Shown: positions 14,186-22,067 of the stretch, piece after piece
Numbering within the stretch: position 1 is the first letter of the stretch
How the letters are laid out: every line of letters starts with the position of its first letter
Source of the DNA: a virus
DNA length: 35,992 nt
Virus record (IMG/VR): IMGVR_UViG_3300027972_000033
Coordinates: 1 to 35,992 of that record
Strand: one strand, 5' to 3'
Position numbers and translations under genes: made by a program
The notes under the pieces: model-generated
Database searches by the model: none
Seen by the model: only the letters and a program-made list of their open reading frames with translations
Told to the model about the DNA's origin: nothing

Positions 14186-15238
14186 TTAAGACCACCCGTC
14201 TCTATAAATCCATTGCTGTGTCTGCCTGTACCAATCAACGCCATTCTGAAACTCTTTAGTGTCAGATGCACAATAAAACACGCCACCGCCCTCTCGATTT
14301 AGTGTCGCAGTAGATGCACCAGAAAAAGTTCCGGCCGCTGTCGAAAACGAAACTCCATTGCATGACGGGCAGTCCGGTATGCTTGCCGACCTATCTCCCG
14401 AAAGAACGGCGGCTGTTATTATTCTGTTTGTAGGCGTTGAGTCTACTGGAAGCCTATTAACTACAACGAACTCATACCAGCTTGTTGTGTCTACTTGCGG
14501 AAAGTTTATCGAACCATTTGTTTTTAAACTCGCAGAAAATGCGTTTGGAACGATGAATGAAGTATAAGAAGAATATCCTCCTGAATGCGGAACTTCCTGA
14601 ACTTTCTGCCCGTTTTTATAAATATATGCCAAAGTTCCATCCGTACTACTCCATTTAAAATTATATGTTGCCGGCTCGGCGCTTGGATAAACAGCAATCG
14701 ATGCCAATATCGGATATTTAGACCCGCCTGTCGCTGCAAATTGAGCGGAAGAAATATTTGTGTACGTCGTTATCCACGCCGTAGAACCGGCATCCCACTC
14801 TCCAGCCTCCCAAACCCACTGCCACCCTCCAGCAGGATATGTTAGTATTGGCTTGATGACTGTTATTTTTCCATTTGTTGGCTTGTTCGCATAATTAGAA
14901 CCGATGACATATGGAGACTTTGATATTCCTCCTGCGCCAACCCAGCTCGTCGTATAGTTTACCAGATACTTATATGCTGTGTCCGTCCAGTTTCTTGTAG
15001 TTCCAAAATAAAGAAAATCAAGCGTAGATGCGTCTGGACTTACTGTAAGGTAAGTTCCTCCAGCAAAAGCCGATAAGGTTTCGGCGTGTTCTCCAAGTTG
15101 AGACGCATTAGATTCATTGGATATTCTTGACCGTTGCAAAGACCAATTTTGCCTAGTAAGCCTGACGTTATTTTGACCGATGTTTACATCTGAACGTCTT
15201 TCCTGTGCTACCCACTCCCAATTGCTAGTTACTGCCAT
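14186..15238 (-). CDS. probable tail-tip/fibre protein (350 aa)
   Basis: Directly downstream of the tape measure in transcription order. Aromatic- and Ser/Thr-rich beta segments (NWEWVAQERRSDV, GGWQWVWEAGEWDAGSTAW, CPSCNGVSF near the C-terminus with a CxxC). The distal tail or host-recognition role is inferred from position. Confidence 0.6.
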   Translation of the reverse strand: MAVTSNWEWVAQERRSDVNIGQNNVRLTRQNWSLQRSRISNESNASQLGEHAETLSAFAGGTYLTVSPDASTLDFLYFGTTRNWTDTAYKYLVNYTTSWVGAGGISKSPYVIGSNYANKPTNGKITVIKPILTYPAGGWQWVWEAGEWDAGSTAWITTYTNISSAQFAATGGSKYPILASIAVYPSAEPATYNFKWSSTDGTLAYIYKNGQKVQEVPHSGGYSSYTSFIVPNAFSASLKTNGSINFPQVDTTSWYEFVVVNRLPVDSTPTNRIITAAVLSGDRSASIPDCPSCNGVSFSTAAGTFSGASTATLNREGGGVFYCASDTKEFQNGVDWYRQTQQWIYRDGWS

Positions 15239-15247
15239 AAAATTCTC

Positions 15248-16786
15248 CTATTCTACTCCGCCAAGACGTTCCTGTAATATGGCGTTCTGTTGCGTCAAAA
15301 GCTCGTTAGTTTTTGCGAGAGGGTCACTTAATCCTCCAGACAAAGAAGAACCCAGAGTCTCGTTTGAAAGCATCCCGCCAACAGACTGCTCAACATCGTA
15401 AGAGCTTTTTCCTTCACCTATAAGCTGTTGAGCATAAGCTCCAACACCCTGAACGCCAGCCGCCATGCCTTTTATTTCGGCTCTGATAAAATCCTGTACT
15501 CGTTGAACTACATCATATTCAGAAAGACCGGAAGCGCGTTGCTCTGCGGCATATCGTCCAGCACCAGAAACGCCAGCCTTTGTTCCGACATTTTCCTGAC
15601 CTGCAACAAAGCGTGTAAATTGCTCCTTTTCATATTCGCTTGCACCGGTCGCGCTGGTTTTTTTGTAGAGTTCAGCAAACCCGCCCTGCGTCTTTTTTAT
15701 CGCATTTGCCTGACGCTCTTCTTCATTCAGCGCGGCAAGCTGTTTTTCAAGCTCTGCAACTGTCTCAACCGTTTCCAGCTTTCCTTCCTTTTCAATCTGT
15801 ATCAGCTCTAATGATCTTGCCTTACGAGCTTCAAATTCTGACTGTGCGTTTTTAGCGGCTTCCCCGCCCTCTTTCCACGCCTCTTTTAGGCTTCCTCCAC
15901 TTGCAAGAGTTCCTGCAAAACCGCCAATCGCGCCACCGACAGACCTTGTTCCTGCCGCGACAGCCTTACCAATAAACGCCAGCTTGTCCGTGACTGGCGA
16001 CAGAACGTCACCGATTGCCTGAAAAGATGATTTTATTTCGTTTGCCCAAAAAGTAATCTCGCCGCCCTCGGTCAGATCGATGATCTTTTCTTTTAGCTTT
16101 GTAATACCAGCGGCAAGCCCGCCGCCTCCAAATATAGATTCCCCTGCCGTTTCGAGAGCATCTCCGACAACACCCTTAAATGAAATCCATGCACCGTTTA
16201 TTGTCTTCAACTCTGCCTCTGCAACTTGGAACCCGACTCCCATAGCCTTTTGAACGATTGCCATTTTTTCGGCTTGCGTGGTTGCCGTACGAAGTTCAGG
16301 GATATAGCGTCCAAGCATTGTAAACTCGCCCTGAAATGCAAGAGCCGTCATCTTCATTGCGCTGTTTAGATCAAGACCAAATGCCTTAGATAGCCCGATT
16401 GCGCCCTTTGTCGCTTCTTCAATCTTGCCGTTTGCAATCCCCATTGTCTTTGCGGTTGTAACGAGGCTCATTATCTGTTCATCGCCAAGCGTGGTCGTGC
16501 GCTGTATGGCTGTCGCAAATGCTCCCCATCTTGCTACCGCCGCAGTTCCATTTTCGCCTAAAGCCGTAAAAGTTGCCGCTAATTTTGCATTAACAGATTC
16601 TTGATCTGCCCATGCTTTCCCGATTGCAACAAACCCGCCAACAATGGCAGTTGCCGCGCCAATAGCCACCACGGACATTTTTCTAAACGCTTCGCCAGTT
16701 GCGGCGGCTCCGTCTTTGATTCTCTGCATCCCCGAAGAAACCCCGTCCTTCAGCGATATGATAAGATTCACGCGTTTGTCAGCCAT
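15248..16786 (-). CDS. tape measure protein (512 aa)
   Basis: Start at ATG 16786, with GGAG eight bases upstream. The helical N-terminus leads into hydrophobic stretches (VVAIGAATAIVGGFVAIGKA) and the segment SVNAKLAATFTALGENG, typical of phage tape measure proteins, followed by long coiled-coil helices. At about 510 residues it predicts a short tail, roughly 75 nm by the usual 1.5 angstrom per residue rule. Lies after the tail assembly gene and overlaps it by 8 bases. Confidence 0.8.
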   Translation of the reverse strand: MADKRVNLIISLKDGVSSGMQRIKDGAAATGEAFRKMSVVAIGAATAIVGGFVAIGKAWADQESVNAKLAATFTALGENGTAAVARWGAFATAIQRTTTLGDEQIMSLVTTAKTMGIANGKIEEATKGAIGLSKAFGLDLNSAMKMTALAFQGEFTMLGRYIPELRTATTQAEKMAIVQKAMGVGFQVAEAELKTINGAWISFKGVVGDALETAGESIFGGGGLAAGITKLKEKIIDLTEGGEITFWANEIKSSFQAIGDVLSPVTDKLAFIGKAVAAGTRSVGGAIGGFAGTLASGGSLKEAWKEGGEAAKNAQSEFEARKARSLELIQIEKEGKLETVETVAELEKQLAALNEEERQANAIKKTQGGFAELYKKTSATGASEYEKEQFTRFVAGQENVGTKAGVSGAGRYAAEQRASGLSEYDVVQRVQDFIRAEIKGMAAGVQGVGAYAQQLIGEGKSSYDVEQSVGGMLSNETLGSSLSGGLSDPLAKTNELLTQQNAILQERLGGVE

Positions 16787-17501
16787 TGTCCGCACTCCAT
16801 TTCTGTCTGATCTCGTTTACCTTTTCGCGGAAGCTCTTTAATGCTTGGAGCCGTGCAGTAGCTTTGGGCGCAACTGCCTTTCCTTTGTGCGCGCTTGCAT
16901 TTGCGCTTGCCTCATTTTCGGCATTAATACGCGCCACAAACTGTTCAATCAGAGAGCCGATGCTTTCAACCGGCGTTTCATAAAGCCATTGTTCAGGGGT
17001 GCCGCCGTATTCACGAAGCAGGCAGGCAATCAGACCGCCGTAGTTTGTCGCGTCGTCACTCGCCGCCTTTCCGTTTTCGTCTTTTGCTCCAACGCACTTC
17101 TTAAAAACTGCGGTCATCTCGTCTTGCTCGCAATGGAGCCGCCTTGATAGCTTTTTAGCGGCCTTCTCTGCGTCTATCTGGTCTGAGTATTGATCAAGAG
17201 CATCGTCTGTCAGAGGAAGCGTAAGAAGCCAGAACAGCATAGCGTCCTGAAAGATTCCTTGAATCTGCCATTCATCAACCTTCTCAGCATACCAGAATGA
17301 TTTTGCCAACGTCAGCGGATAGAACTTGATGCCGCAAAGCTCAAAGGGAGACTTGAGCAATCGGCGTTCTTCTGGTGTCTGCTGTGCTACTTTGTCGGCC
17401 AGCTTATCAAGTGCCTCAATATCCTCATAATCCGCGACACGAAGCGCACGAGATGTGTCTTTCAGGAGCTTCGTTATCGCTTGCTTTGTCAGTTCCTGCA
17501 T
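16779..17501 (-). CDS. tail assembly chaperone-position protein (240 aa)
   Basis: Between tail tube and tape measure genes, where tail assembly chaperones sit. All-helical, with FWYAEKVDEWQIQGI and LLREYGGTPEQWLYETPV, and a basic Ala-rich C-terminus. A short open frame overlaps its first 77 bases. No canonical slippery site was found, so frameshifted G/GT expression is not shown. Confidence 0.55.
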   Translation of the reverse strand: MQELTKQAITKLLKDTSRALRVADYEDIEALDKLADKVAQQTPEERRLLKSPFELCGIKFYPLTLAKSFWYAEKVDEWQIQGIFQDAMLFWLLTLPLTDDALDQYSDQIDAEKAAKKLSRRLHCEQDEMTAVFKKCVGAKDENGKAASDDATNYGGLIACLLREYGGTPEQWLYETPVESIGSLIEQFVARINAENEASANASAHKGKAVAPKATARLQALKSFREKVNEIRQKWSADNG

Positions 17502-17589
17502 TTTCAGACTCCCGCTTTTGCTTCAATGCCTCAGCTAACGGTTTAAAAGACCGCCCATCTATCGAACAGCTTTCAAGTCCGTGCCCCAT
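17425..17589 (-). CDS. small overlapping protein after the tail tube (54 aa)
   Basis: ATG 17589 lies one base after the tail-tube stop, suggesting coupling. The last 77 bases overlap the next gene in another frame. The sequence is hydrophilic (ALKQKRESENAGTDKASDNE). It may be the short partner of an unusual tail-chaperone pair, or simply a small gene. Confidence 0.4.
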   Translation of the reverse strand: MGHGLESCSIDGRSFKPLAEALKQKRESENAGTDKASDNEAPERHISCASCRGL

Positions 17590-17590
17590 A

Positions 17591-18367
17591 TTATGCCGTT
17601 GCGAGTAGCGGGTTTGCGTGAGCCGTGAAGCTGAATGTGTCAAACTTGCTGTTGGCATCGCTTGAATCAGTAGAATCAACCAGCGGAACCAACATATCGC
17701 CAGTCATAGCACCGAAATCAGCTTCGATTAGTGCGGCGGTATTACTTGTTGGGATGCCTTCAAAGTCCATTTTGAGTTCGCATTTTGGCGTAATGTTTTT
17801 GCCTATCAAGTGGTCGCCGTTTTCGTCATTTGTGTCGATGTGGTTCATCGAGAATGTAACGGATGCGCCGGATGGACTTGCATTGTCACCAACCGTAACG
17901 CCAAACGTAGGAACTCCGAACCCGTCCCACGCGAAGAAAGGCTCTGCGGCTTTTGGAGGAGAAACTACTGCCGCCGCGTGAGGGAAGAAGTCGCTTACAT
18001 CGGAATAACCAACGGTCAAACCTGCCTCGTGTGCGTTTTCGGCGTGATTGTGTCCGGTAACTTGCACCGTCACATATCCAGCCGCCGAAAGAGTTACGGA
18101 CAAGCCGGTAACAATCTTGGATGATTGAACGTCGCCGAATTTTGTCAGGAATGTTCCAAGGTCGGTTACAAAGTCCGTACCGCAATAATTGGCGGTCTGT
18201 GTATATTCGGTTTGCGTCCCGACACTCCGCTGACAGGCCACGTTGCCAAGCTCGTCAAGTGCCTGTACGTTTGTTCGTTTCACGCTTGTCGTGCTGTCGG
18301 TCGTGTTGAACGCCGCCGCAAGTCCGAAAAGATTTGATGCCTCTAGTGCTATTGTTGCGTCTGCCAT
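17591..18367 (-). CDS. major tail tube protein (258 aa)
   Basis: Position upstream of the assembly and tape measure genes, a good ribosome binding site, a promoter-like element upstream and a beta-sandwich composition all fit the tail tube subunit. Features are FSMNHIDTNDENGDHLIGKN and FDTFSFTAHANP at the C-terminus. The call rests on gene order more than on a specific motif. Confidence 0.65.
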   Translation of the reverse strand: MADATIALEASNLFGLAAAFNTTDSTTSVKRTNVQALDELGNVACQRSVGTQTEYTQTANYCGTDFVTDLGTFLTKFGDVQSSKIVTGLSVTLSAAGYVTVQVTGHNHAENAHEAGLTVGYSDVSDFFPHAAAVVSPPKAAEPFFAWDGFGVPTFGVTVGDNASPSGASVTFSMNHIDTNDENGDHLIGKNITPKCELKMDFEGIPTSNTAALIEADFGAMTGDMLVPLVDSTDSSDANSKFDTFSFTAHANPLLATA

Positions 18368-18394
18368 AATGTTTCCTCCTGTTAGCTGTTGATG

Positions 18395-18423
18395 ATTTAA
18401 ATTCTATGCGCTTCGAAAGTCAA
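18395..18423 (-). promoter_or_regulatory. promoter-like repeat, copy 1, upstream of tail tube
   Basis: On the minus strand TTGACT and TTTAAAT are 16 bases apart, starting just after the stop of the upstream gene and 28 bases before the tail-tube ATG. The element recurs at 13175-13203 with the same spacing and flanks. Confidence 0.45.
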
Positions 18424-18424
18424 A

Positions 18425-19777
18425 TTAGTCGCCGTGAACTGCCTCAGTTAGAAACAGAATTTCAAGCGGGATTTTTATCTGCCAGTACCGTTTGTTGAGA
18501 ACTATCTTTTCAACCGGCGGTTCTGGAAGGTCACGAAGTCTGCACCATGTCACGTTGCCGTATTTGTTCATATTTTGCGTTTCTTTTAGCCACGCCGTAA
18601 CAGCCCCGCAAAAGTGCATTGCGGTTGTGCGATTCTCAAACAGCCCCTCAATTTCTGCATTGATTAGCTCGTTACACCATGCGCCTGCCTCGCCGTATGT
18701 GCGTTCGATGTTAAACGCTCCAGCAGACCCGCCGCTGGTGATTTTCCATACGTTGGCAAACTTGGGCTGTCCGTCCTCGTTTACTGGAATGTACCCGCGA
18801 AAACAATCCCTGTCCTCTGTGTTTCCAAGGTATGCCGCCAAAGACTCAAATACTGTTAGTTCTGCCATATTCCACCCCCCTACGATTACGCTTGTTGCTG
18901 TTTCGATGAATGATTTTAGAGCGTCGAAAACTGTTTTTTCTGCAGAATCCCACGCTTCGCCAATTGTGTATTCTGAATATACTGGCGTTCCGGTTGAGCC
19001 TGTCAGCGGTATCCATGTTCCAGACAATGCGGTTGATGCAAAGGCGGCTGTGGCGGTTGGCGTGACGGATGCGGTTACTTCGAGAGAGTATTCGAGGGTG
19101 GGGGATGGTGCAATAGCATCCCCGTCAAACGGATTTGGACTAATCTCCCATCCTGTTTTAGACGGAAAAATATTCGAAATATCAGTATTCTTATACTGGC
19201 TTGCTGTAGCAGAAACTAAAACCAGCTCAAACGAATCTACACCGTACGGAATAGCAGAATATAACCACGCGAACTCTTCATCATTTATTTTTTTTACCCA
19301 AAAAATGCCGTACTCATCTTCATCTATTAAATAATCACCGTTTACTTCTGTTGTCCCCGCCCCGACCACCGTAATCGTCAGCGGATAATCCAGCGTCCTC
19401 GTAAACGTAGCCGGAGGCGTATTCAACACGTTATCCGGCGCGGTGTACGTTGTCACCCCGTCAGTCAGCGTCCAAATGCTCGCTGCCTTGTAAAGCGTGT
19501 GCGTTGTGCCTTTCTTCCATGCCAGCGCGGTGAGGCTATAAACGTATGCGCCGTCAAATTCTGAATCTGTACCGCTAACAGTAACCGTCTTAAAAGCGTC
19601 AGTTTCAAAAGTTGCGCCCATGAAAAACGTATTCGGGATGTCGTCAGATTGCCATTGAAGCATCCCACCGCCAGCTCGTTTCCACTTCGTAAGGCTCTGC
19701 TCGTCAGCCCCGTAGTTTCCTGCCGTTGCCGGAACTGTAACCCCTGTCGTCTTGTGCGTTAATCTATAGTTTGGCAT
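18425..19777 (-). CDS. tail protein with possible internal start for a tail terminator (450 aa)
   Basis: The first 300 residues are repetitive beta domains with Thr/Ser-rich linkers (residues about 1-240). The last 147 look like a separate tail terminator/completion protein that begins MAELTVFESLAAYLGN and ends with KIPLEILFL. An ATG at 18868 with GGGGGGTGG just upstream could start that part separately. The linker before it (AEKTVFDALKSFIETA) resembles the start of the C-terminal part, as if duplicated. Confidence 0.6.
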   Translation of the reverse strand: MPNYRLTHKTTGVTVPATAGNYGADEQSLTKWKRAGGGMLQWQSDDIPNTFFMGATFETDAFKTVTVSGTDSEFDGAYVYSLTALAWKKGTTHTLYKAASIWTLTDGVTTYTAPDNVLNTPPATFTRTLDYPLTITVVGAGTTEVNGDYLIDEDEYGIFWVKKINDEEFAWLYSAIPYGVDSFELVLVSATASQYKNTDISNIFPSKTGWEISPNPFDGDAIAPSPTLEYSLEVTASVTPTATAAFASTALSGTWIPLTGSTGTPVYSEYTIGEAWDSAEKTVFDALKSFIETATSVIVGGWNMAELTVFESLAAYLGNTEDRDCFRGYIPVNEDGQPKFANVWKITSGGSAGAFNIERTYGEAGAWCNELINAEIEGLFENRTTAMHFCGAVTAWLKETQNMNKYGNVTWCRLRDLPEPPVEKIVLNKRYWQIKIPLEILFLTEAVHGD

Positions 19778-19792
19778 TGTTTAACCCCTTCG

Positions 19793-20251
19793 CTAAATTG
19801 CCGCAATCAGTTTGTCCACCAGCGACTCTACCGCCGCCATATATTCTCGCTCCGAATCGTCTCTAGCTTTGAAAATGTATTTCTCGGTTGCCTTTGCGTC
19901 ATTATGCGGTGTCCGCTTATAGCTGTTGTGTATCTTTTCGGCATACGCTTGCGCCGGACTGTTCGACGGAACGCCTATTTCTACACGCTCTGGAAACACT
20001 TCTGCCGTTATCGAGCCTTTAAGCTGTCCAGGATGAAAGCTATCGGTTGCTCGTTTGGTTTTCTTACCCTTTAGAGTTGCAACATATTCGGCTTTTTTCT
20101 GCGACCTTGGCGCATAGGAAACTGCCTTGTTGCCAACTATAAGCCCGATGGTTTTCAGAACTTTAACGGTATTCTGCGGAGTTGCCTTTCCAGCCTTTTC
20201 AAGCCTTCCGACCAAAGCCTTTAGCTCGCTAGTGTCAACCGTTATTTCCAT
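19793..20251 (-). CDS. HK97 gp10-like head-tail/tail completion protein (152 aa)
   Basis: Start at 20251 (MEITVDTSELKALVGRLEKA). Contains VGNKAVSYAPRSQK and LKGSITAEVF, the pattern of the HK97 gp10/minor tail component family, which helps join head and tail. Overlaps the upstream zinc-ribbon gene by 17 bases. Confidence 0.75.
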   Translation of the reverse strand: MEITVDTSELKALVGRLEKAGKATPQNTVKVLKTIGLIVGNKAVSYAPRSQKKAEYVATLKGKKTKRATDSFHPGQLKGSITAEVFPERVEIGVPSNSPAQAYAEKIHNSYKRTPHNDAKATEKYIFKARDDSEREYMAAVESLVDKLIAAI

Positions 20252-20393
20252 TTGTTCCGAACCTTTCCCATTGATAAAGCCATGTCTTGCCGCACGAAAC
20301 GCACTCACAAAGACCGTCACCACGGAGCGCAAACGATACGCTTCCGCATTTGCAGACGATTGCTCTTTCGCTGTCTGGTGTTAGGTCGGTCAT
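20235..20393 (-). CDS. zinc-ribbon mini-protein (52 aa)
   Basis: Starts in an ATGA overlap with the stop of the minor head gene. Two CxC/CxxC pairs (CKCGS and CECVSCGKTW) make a compact ribbon. It is similar in style to the Cys-rich mini-proteins near the left end. Function unknown. Confidence 0.65.
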   Translation of the reverse strand: MTDLTPDSERAIVCKCGSVSFALRGDGLCECVSCGKTWLYQWERFGTNGNNG

Positions 20394-22066
20394 TTGCTTA
20401 CGCCTTCGATATAAACGGACTGGGTGTGGATGCAGTTACTTGACAAGCACCCGTTAGCCGTGTATAGTGTGCTTAAAGATTGGAGATCATAAACATGGCC
20501 ACTATAAGAACAGACATCGACATTGACCACGCTATCAGCCTCTATCAATCCGGCATTGGCTACTATGAAGTCGGAAAGTTGCTTGGAGTTAGCCCGCCCA
20601 CAATCAGAAGAAGATTTGTTTCCGCAGGAATAAATATCAGGAGCCAAGGCGAACAGCTCAGGATTACTCAAGAACGACGCGGTGCTGAATGGAGACTCGC
20701 AAACACCGCCAAGGCTCACGATGCGGTTCGTGGCATGTGCCGCACCCAAGAGGATAGAGAAAAGAGGGCTGTTACGCGCCAAGCCAAACAACTTGGAATC
20801 AGCGGAAGCGAAACCAGCCTTTCCGAATGGCTCCGTCTTAAATTGTCCTGCGACGTTATTCAGCAGAAGGCGGTCGGAAGCTATAATATCGACATTGCTA
20901 TTCCCGAATTTTCCATCGCCGTGGAAGTGTTCGGAGGTAACTGGCACTTGTGCGGAAAGCACGCCGCCATACTTCCCAAACGCCATGAATATATCCTCAA
21001 TCGTGGATGGCTTCCGGTCTACGTCTGGACAACTAAAGCCAAGCCTATTTCCTTCAATGCGGCGCAGTACATTATCACCCTTTGCGAGCGTATGCGCGGC
21101 GGCGAATCCTTGATCGGTGAGAAGCATGTGATTTGGGGTAACGGTGAGCGTATTACCACTGGCATATTCAATCTTGACAACCTCGCCTGAATACTCAAAA
21201 CGATAAGCCGCCGTCATGTCAGGGCTTTCAACCATCGTTTCAGGAACGCAACAATTCGGATGAAAAAGCCCATCCGCAATAGCATCATCGAGCGAACCGT
21301 ACTTGTCAGACGTTCCGCTAATGCTCAAAATCTCACCCTCATACGGTATGCAAGGCGAATCAGGGTCAGAGCTTTTGCCTTCAATCCTAACAAGGTCTAA
21401 TCCGCTTTCAACCATCGTATCGATAAACGTTTCGCGCGCCACCGTGTTATGAAGCGTCCGGTTCAGCATCCCGAAATAAGAATCCGTGTTCCATGTCTTG
21501 CCGCCCTTATCGACAAACTTGAAGGCCGGTTTAATCTCTGCCGCCCGTTGCTTCATCTCTGCTGACATTTCTTTGTAATTCATGCCGGTCAATGCACCCT
21601 TGCGAATCACATCAGAAACCGCCGTCCTGATTGCGCGTATGTCCTCGGTCATCATGCCGCCAATGCGCGCGTTCATAGCAACCCTGCCGCCAACCGTCGA
21701 AGGATTGATTTTGCCGATTATGTCATTCAGATACTTCTTTGAGAATTGCCCGAATGTAACACCGGCAACGGAAGCCGGAAGGTCATCAATGGCAAGAGCG
21801 TGCCAAGCCTTGGAAACTACCGTTGCGCGTTGCTTTGTCCAGTCATCAACCCCACGGTTCAGCTTTACATACTCATCAGCAATGCCTTTATAAAGTCCGT
21901 CCCTGATTACCGCCGCCCGTACAAAGTCGCCACGGTTTGTTGCTTCAATGATTTTGGCTTCAATATCGCGCCGCGCTTCTGCCGTGATCTTTAAAATCTG
22001 CCGCTTGCCCTGCTCGGTTTGTGCCAGCAAGAGCTTTTCGCGGGCTTTGCCGGACAGCTTTGCCAT
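20390..22066 (-). CDS. minor head protein (Mu gpF/SPP1 gp7 type) containing an intein (558 aa precursor)
   Basis: Residues 1-271 and 545-558 are the host protein. It is a helical head morphogenesis protein whose conserved part includes RTLHNTVARETFIDTMVE, CIPYEGEILSISG and GLFHPN. The family's HPNCxH motif is completed only after splicing (HPN joined to CIH). Residues 272-544 are the intein. Spliced product: 285 residues, a normal size for a short member. It follows the connector gene. Minor head proteins of this family are few-copy capsid components acting in DNA ejection or head assembly. Confidence 0.85.
   Translation of the reverse strand: MAKLSGKAREKLLLAQTEQGKRQILKITAEARRDIEAKIIEATNRGDFVRAAVIRDGLYKGIADEYVKLNRGVDDWTKQRATVVSKAWHALAIDDLPASVAGVTFGQFSKKYLNDIIGKINPSTVGGRVAMNARIGGMMTEDIRAIRTAVSDVIRKGALTGMNYKEMSAEMKQRAAEIKPAFKFVDKGGKTWNTDSYFGMLNRTLHNTVARETFIDTMVESGLDLVRIEGKSSDPDSPCIPYEGEILSISGTSDKYGSLDDAIADGLFHPNCCVPETMVESPDMTAAYRFEYSGEVVKIEYASGNTLTVTPNHMLLTDQGFAAAHTLAKGDNVLRRIEGNRLGFSCPDVDRKPSTIEDIFMAFGKYGGVLSAQVPVTSEHFHGDGKFGNSNVDIIASDRLLLNNVAGQFKTEPFGKAGFASADSKLFGLARNSPLFSILLGAAHATNRIVSLGGVCESPFSTASFLSNPELFALAPDIYSCGNKSSSDCGRANSKQLSDFIVANAGLIEADSVVNVDVCSYSGHVYDLQSLSTLYTANGCLSSNCIHTQSVYIEGVSK
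20440..20468 (+). promoter_or_regulatory. sigma-70-type promoter for the nested endonuclease
   Basis: TTGACA at 20440-20445 is a perfect -35 box, followed by 17 bases and TATAGT at 20463-20468, five of six matches to TATAAT. It lies on the + strand within the codons for the last residues of the intein, 26 bases before the endonuclease ATG. It is the best promoter match I found in the window. Confidence 0.7.
20495..21190 (+). CDS. Vsr/EDxHD-type homing endonuclease nested antisense in the intein (231 aa)
   Basis: Start at ATG 20495 with GGAG nine bases upstream. Residues 11-44 form a helix-turn-helix (AISLYQSGIGYYEVGKLLGV then PPTIRRRF), as in resolvase/homing-enzyme DNA-binding tails. Residues 105-180 match the Vsr-like nuclease fold of the EDxHD homing endonucleases: Glu111 in SLSEWLRLKL, Asp133 in YNIDIAIP, Glu144 in IAVEVFGGNWH, His151, then KRHEYILNRGW and VYVW. 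It would cut intein-less alleles. It lies wholly inside the intein coding region on the opposite strand, in exact codon register. Confidence 0.85.
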   Translation: MATIRTDIDIDHAISLYQSGIGYYEVGKLLGVSPPTIRRRFVSAGINIRSQGEQLRITQERRGAEWRLANTAKAHDAVRGMCRTQEDREKRAVTRQAKQLGISGSETSLSEWLRLKLSCDVIQQKAVGSYNIDIAIPEFSIAVEVFGGNWHLCGKHAAILPKRHEYILNRGWLPVYVWTTKAKPISFNAAQYIITLCERMRGGESLIGEKHVIWGNGERITTGIFNLDNLA

Positions 22067-22067
22067 G

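Larger units (their letters stand above)
20435..21253 (-). other. intein in the minor head protein (273 aa)
   Basis: Begins Cys272 (CCVPETMV, block A with Thr6 and Val8). Block B is GNTLTVTPNHMLLT with the TxxH histidine at 313. Block F is SGHVYDLQSLSTLYTANG, and block G ends LSSN544 before Cys545. The usual His before the terminal Asn is Ser here, which some phage inteins tolerate. There is no LAGLIDADG or HNH domain in the intein frame. A central segment (VPVTSEHFHGDGKFGNSN) resembles a motif that I associate with inteins of phage head proteins. The endonuclease is on the other strand of this same DNA. Confidence 0.85.

Noticed and set aside
18492-19334. Long + strand open frame (280 codons) opposite a tail gene
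   Set aside because: No ribosome site, no domain and a composition that mirrors the Thr/Ser-rich gene on the other strand. Contrast with 20495-21190, which has a promoter, ribosome site and nuclease motifs.
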